Translations under genes and position numbers: made by a program | Origin: Prevotella sp. | GTDB lineage: Bacteria > Bacteroidota > Bacteroidia > Bacteroidales > Bacteroidaceae | Length of the DNA: 7,332 nt | Reading direction: 5' to 3' | Assembly: GCA_024681875.1 (NCBI GenBank) | Contig: JAILAA010000160.1 | Location: 1-7,332 of the forward strand | Shown here: positions 4,173 to 7,332 of the stretch, in pieces | Layout of the letters: the number at the start of each line of letters is the position of its first letter | How positions within the stretch are numbered: position 1 is the first letter of the stretch | The notes under the pieces: generated by a model | The model's database searches: none | Told to the model about the DNA's origin: nothing | The model's input: the letters and a program-made list of their open reading frames with translations, nothing else

Positions 4173-6305
4173 ATGGAAATTAAAGCAACCCTAATCAAGA
4201 ACTATAGGAACAAGGAAACCCTGCGATTGGTTGGTCTTCAGGAGATTGCCGATGTGATTCGTAGCGGTGAGTATCAGGAACAAGTAAGCAACTTTCGCAG
4301 CGTTTATCCGTTGGCCGACTTCAAGAGTCGCAATCAGGATGGAACGCTTGATTCGTTGCCCGATTGGACTAAGAATCTGCCACGTATCTGCTTCGCGCTG
4401 CAACAGGAAAACCGAATGCACGAATGCATCACCAAGTGCTACAATGGCTTGGTGCTGCTCGAGGTGAACAATCTTACTGGGCAGGATGAGGCCAGTGCGG
4501 TTCGTCGAGGTGCGGCCGAGATGCCTCAAACGTTGATGACTTTCGTGGGTGCCGATGGGCAATCGGTCAAGATAGTGTGTCGTGGAGAACAGTTTACTGG
4601 CGGTTTGCCTTCTGATGAAGGCGGCACCGCGCTCTTCCACGAAAACCTCTACGAACGTGCCCGAATCATCTATAACGGTCAGCTTGGCGTAACCATAGAG
4701 AAGTTGGATCCCACCACGCATCGCATCTGCTATATGAGTTACGACCCTCTGCTGTTCTACAACCCGTTGGCAACAGCTATCTACGCCAAGGCCGAAAAGC
4801 CTACGGAAGTCATCGCCCATCAGTCATCATCGCTGGAGCAGACTGAGGGGCGTTTGGGCATGGATCGCTACAAGAGCATGCACACCGTTTTTGAGTATAA
4901 CCTCTCAAAAGCATTTGATGAGACTGAGGGCATCAGTGATAAAGATGAACGCCATCATGCCGCGCTCTCGCTCTTGGCGCAGTATTGCATGGAAACGGGA
5001 CTCTCGATGGCTCCCGCCATGCGTCAGGCAATGATGAAATCGGTGTTCTGGGATGAGAAGGAGTTGGTGGTTAAGGTGTTCGAAAATGCCTATCGAGAGG
5101 ACTTGGTAGAGAAATATATGAGCAAGAAAGGCATCAAGCGCACCAAGAATATTCCCCAAGAAACGCTGCTCACGATGAAGGTAAACATATTCCTTAACAG
5201 CTACTACGAACTGCGAAAGAATGTGATGCGTGGTGTGCCCGAATATCGCATGAGAACGGGCATCGGCTTCTCATTCCAAGACCTGACTGAAGAGGCCCGA
5301 AACTCCATCACCATGCGAGCCATGGAGCAGGGCATCAAGTGTTGGGATAAGGATATACGTCGCTATGTGAACTCCGACGATATAGAGCGTTACGACCCCA
5401 TCAACGACTATCTGGAGCATCTGCCCTGTTGGGACGGCAAGGACCGTGTAACACCTCTGGCCCAGCGAGTGCCTACGGAGTGGAAGGAGTGGACATACCT
5501 ATTTCATATATGGATGCGGTCGATGGTGGCCATGTGGCAGGGTAAGGGACAGCTTACGGGTAACGCCCTTGTTCCGTTGTTGATAGGTCGACAAGGTTGC
5601 GGAAAGTCATCGTTCTGCAGAATACTATTGCCTCGCGAGCTTCAGGATTACTACAACGATCGCATCAACTTCAAGAACGAGCAGGACTTGAACCTGGGGC
5701 TGTCGTCGTTCGGACTCATCAACCTCGATGAGTTCGACAAGATTACCCAGCGCCAGCAGATTGTGCTCAAGTACCTCGTGTCGACAGCCGACCTGAAATA
5801 TCGTCCGCCTTATGGCAAGGCATACACCTCGAATCGCCGTTATGCCTCGTTCATCGGAACCACCAACGAGCAGACGCCGCTTACCGACCCGTCAGGTTCG
5901 CGCCGTTTCCTCTGTGTGAGCATCGATGGCGATATCGACTTCGAGACACCCGTTCAGCACGCTCAGCTCTTTGCCCAGGTGTTGCAAGAAATCCGTCAAG
6001 GCGAGTGCTATTGGTTGTCGAAGGACGAAGAGCGTGCTTTGATGGAGCACAATCTGAATTACCAGCGCCTGAATGGACTGGGCGAGATGCTGATGAGCTT
6101 GATACAGAAACCTCGTATCGATGAAGACGGCGAGTGGCTTGGCCTGAAAGACCTTTCGGCCCTCATCAAGAGCCATTTTAAAGGTTATAAAGAAGATGCC
6201 ACTTCTATCCAGAAGATAGCCGCCTACCTGCGTCGCCCAGAATACAAGTTCCAATCCAAGCGCGCCAGCAGCGGCATGCTATACCTTATTAAAAGAAGGG
6301 TGTAA
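4173..6305 (+). CDS. VirE-like primase-helicase (BT4734-like N-terminus, DUF3874-type C-terminus)
   Basis: This is a complete 710-residue protein. Residues about 40-205 resemble the VirE N-terminal/BT4734-like domain (YNGLVLLEVNNL at 90-101, VGADGQSVKIVCRG at 125-138, then CYMSYDP at 186-192), which is thought to be related to archaeo-eukaryotic primases. Residues about 255-460 are a helical linker. Residues 465-600 form a VirE/D5-like SF3 ATPase: Walker A GRQGCGKS (472-479), Walker B LINLDE (515-520), sensor-1 FIGTTNE (560-566) and an arginine-finger-like SGSRRF (574-579). The end (655-710) looks like a DUF3874-type winged helix. Family proteins occur in integrated phage- and plasmid-like elements and are presumed to unwind or prime DNA. 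The ATG at 4173 is supported by the promoter at 4116-4146. The gene is alone in its transcription unit, about 50-58% GC in counted lines, and stops just before a shared terminator. The usual acidic residues of the primase-like motif appear changed (LEVNN). Confidence 0.85.
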   Translation: MEIKATLIKNYRNKETLRLVGLQEIADVIRSGEYQEQVSNFRSVYPLADFKSRNQDGTLDSLPDWTKNLPRICFALQQENRMHECITKCYNGLVLLEVNNLTGQDEASAVRRGAAEMPQTLMTFVGADGQSVKIVCRGEQFTGGLPSDEGGTALFHENLYERARIIYNGQLGVTIEKLDPTTHRICYMSYDPLLFYNPLATAIYAKAEKPTEVIAHQSSSLEQTEGRLGMDRYKSMHTVFEYNLSKAFDETEGISDKDERHHAALSLLAQYCMETGLSMAPAMRQAMMKSVFWDEKELVVKVFENAYREDLVEKYMSKKGIKRTKNIPQETLLTMKVNIFLNSYYELRKNVMRGVPEYRMRTGIGFSFQDLTEEARNSITMRAMEQGIKCWDKDIRRYVNSDDIERYDPINDYLEHLPCWDGKDRVTPLAQRVPTEWKEWTYLFHIWMRSMVAMWQGKGQLTGNALVPLLIGRQGCGKSSFCRILLPRELQDYYNDRINFKNEQDLNLGLSSFGLINLDEFDKITQRQQIVLKYLVSTADLKYRPPYGKAYTSNRRYASFIGTTNEQTPLTDPSGSRRFLCVSIDGDIDFETPVQHAQLFAQVLQEIRQGECYWLSKDEERALMEHNLNYQRLNGLGEMLMSLIQKPRIDEDGEWLGLKDLSALIKSHFKGYKEDATSIQKIAAYLRRPEYKFQSKRASSGMLYLIKRRV

Positions 6306-6311
6306 ATAAAA

Positions 6312-6340
6312 AGGAGTAGTGCTACAGCAGCACTACTCCT
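6312..6340. terminator. Bidirectional terminator between convergent genes
   Basis: AGGAGTAGTGCT (6312-6323) and its perfect complement (6329-6340) form a 12-bp stem with a 5-nt loop. On the minus strand the stem is followed by TTTTTATTT, a good intrinsic terminator for the PEP/pyruvate-binding gene. On the plus strand it is 6 nt after the stop of the VirE-like gene and is followed by a weaker T-rich run. The stop codon of the minus-strand gene (6322-6324) lies within the hairpin. Confidence 0.88.
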
Positions 6341-7332
6341 GATTGTTTCTTGCCGTCCATCATTATCTTCAGCGGCTTCTCAAAGCGTACGTGGCGTACG
6401 AACTGAGTCTCTTCCACTGCGGGCATCTGGTCGAGCACCTCCTTCTGGAATACTCCGTCGCCAGTAAAGGTGTTGATGGTAAAGTAGCCCACGCCGAACG
6501 ATGTAAGGTTCTGGAAGAAGTGTGTGCCCTGAGATGGGTCTACACGATAGTTCTTCAGTCCTACCTCTACTATCACGCGGGCGGCCGATATGTGTGGCCA
6601 CTTCACTGGTATGCCCAGCCAGTAGTCGCTCGAACCCCAGCGTCCCGGACCTATCAGCACGTAATTTTTGTCTTCCTGCAGGAACTTGCGGTTTATCTCC
6701 TCTATCTCGTTGGCTATGGCGGGATTGTTCACTGCCGTAAAGTCGTCGTCGGTCTTCACGTACACCACGTCCACCACATCCTCCGATATGCCGTGTCCCA
6801 GCGAGTTGTTCGAACGCAGCAGGCAGTCGCTGTCGGGTATCTGTTGCAGATCCTCGTCAAGCACCTGTTTGGCATCTACTATCGGGCGTATCTGCAGCAG
6901 GTAGAACTCGCCAGTGCGGTCGTCGTTCAGGTTGCACGCAAACTCTATCTCTACAGGGCGCTTCATCTCCTCTGCACCCAGCTTCTGCGACATCTGCAGC
7001 AACTCGGGCAGTGGGAACACATCATGCTGAAGCACTCCGCAGAATGATATCACCTTGCGTCCTCCTTCGTATATGCCGTCTCGGATTATGTTGTCCGTTG
7101 GATCGTAGGTCGATGCCAGATATGTCAGCGCACCGTCCTCTGCAGCCTGCTTTACGCGTACCTTTTTTATATTAAAGCCATCATCCACCTTGAAGTCATC
7201 GCCCACGTGGGCCATGTCAAGTGCGTAGAATCGTGTCTGGGTTTCGCTCAGTGCCGTCTCCATCTCCGATGTCTGCAGCACCTGTTTGGGGTGATATGGC
7301 GACACGCGCAGCGTCTGTCCGCCATCAACGAT
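6322..7332 (-). CDS. PEP/pyruvate-binding domain protein, C-terminal part (5' partial)
   Basis: The minus-strand frame is open to the right edge and reads IVDGGQTLR before the GTG at 7305, so the GTG is not the start and the N-terminal part lies outside. The visible 336 residues cover the end of a PPDK-N-type ATP-grasp domain. Numbering from 7305, VEIEFACN (118-125) and FYLLQIRP (134-141) are the characteristic nucleotide-binding segments of PEP synthase and pyruvate phosphate dikinase. The remainder carries GPGRWGSSDYWLG (219-231) and DPSQGTHFFQNL (256-267), conserved in my recollection in large Bacteroidota proteins of this group, which replace the phosphohistidine and PEP-binding domains of true PEP synthases. 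It is probably a cytosolic ATP-dependent phosphotransferase of unproven substrate. About 53% GC in the line counted; it ends within the shared terminator. It looks like a resident chromosomal gene at the edge of the accessory segment. Confidence 0.82.
   Translation of the reverse strand: MVDGGQTLRVSPYHPKQVLQTSEMETALSETQTRFYALDMAHVGDDFKVDDGFNIKKVRVKQAAEDGALTYLASTYDPTDNIIRDGIYEGGRKVISFCGVLQHDVFPLPELLQMSQKLGAEEMKRPVEIEFACNLNDDRTGEFYLLQIRPIVDAKQVLDEDLQQIPDSDCLLRSNNSLGHGISEDVVDVVYVKTDDDFTAVNNPAIANEIEEINRKFLQEDKNYVLIGPGRWGSSDYWLGIPVKWPHISAARVIVEVGLKNYRVDPSQGTHFFQNLTSFGVGYFTINTFTGDGVFQKEVLDQMPAVEETQFVRHVRFEKPLKIMMDGKKQSGVVLL

Noticed and set aside
4191..4820. Minus-strand ORF of 209 codons inside the VirE-like gene
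   Set aside because: It is a frame shadow of a recognisable protein with its own promoter; no domain is visible in it.
6343..7047. Long plus-strand ORF opposite the PEP/pyruvate-binding gene
   Set aside because: The minus strand encodes a clear conserved family with ATP-grasp motifs. The opposite frame is a shadow without promoter or recognisable domains.

Overview
The window looks like a chromosomal accessory segment from a Bacteroidales bacterium, most likely Prevotella/Segatella or a close relative. All three complete genes have a Bacteroidota-type promoter (TTG or TTTG, a 19-20 nt gap, then TAnnTTTG) and no clear Shine-Dalgarno sequence. The protein families also fit this group: a SusC/TonB-receptor-like plug and barrel, a BT4734-like VirE/DUF3874-type primase-helicase, a DUF6078-like small protein, an archaeal-type AAA ATPase with a DUF234-like nuclease end, and a Bacteroidota-type PEP/pyruvate-binding protein.

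Layout. (1) 2-1273, plus strand: the middle part of a TonB-dependent-receptor-like outer membrane protein. It enters from outside the window and stops after about half of a barrel, so it is probably truncated. (2) 1274-1565: a short gene-poor stretch holding a 13-bp hairpin (H0), a 40-bp remnant matching the 3' end of the DUF6078-like gene, and a second hairpin (H1). (3) 1566-3038, minus strand: an AAA ATPase with a PD-(D/E)XK-like C-terminus. It is clearly AT-richer than its neighbours and lies between two near-identical 37-bp hairpin cores (H1 and H2). (4) 3151-3606, minus strand: the small cysteine-containing DUF6078-like protein. (5) 3607-4172: a 566-bp divergent intergenic region with a striking two-fold symmetry. 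(6) 4173-6305, plus strand: a 710-residue VirE-like protein with an SF3/D5-type ATPase module. (7) 6312-6340: a perfect hairpin shared by convergent genes. (8) 6322-7332, minus strand: the C-terminal part of a PEP/pyruvate-binding protein that runs off the window.

The most unusual structure is the region between the DUF6078-like gene and the VirE-like gene. Eight CTACA boxes, four in each orientation, are placed exactly symmetrically about position 3877. They sit around a central tandem array of four 22-bp units, of which the middle ones are palindromes of the form GGGAACT-N3-AGTTCCC. The two outward-facing promoters are also symmetric to within a few bases. This may be a replication origin served by the adjacent primase-helicase, a divergent operator, or the relic of an inverted duplication. 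The sequence alone cannot decide.

How the parts may fit: the outer membrane gene and the PEP/pyruvate gene look like resident chromosomal genes. The 5 kb between them looks accessory, with a truncated receptor, a duplicated gene tail, a hairpin-flanked low-GC ATPase gene and a phage/plasmid-type primase-helicase. No integrase, transposase, relaxase, tRNA, rRNA or CRISPR array was seen.
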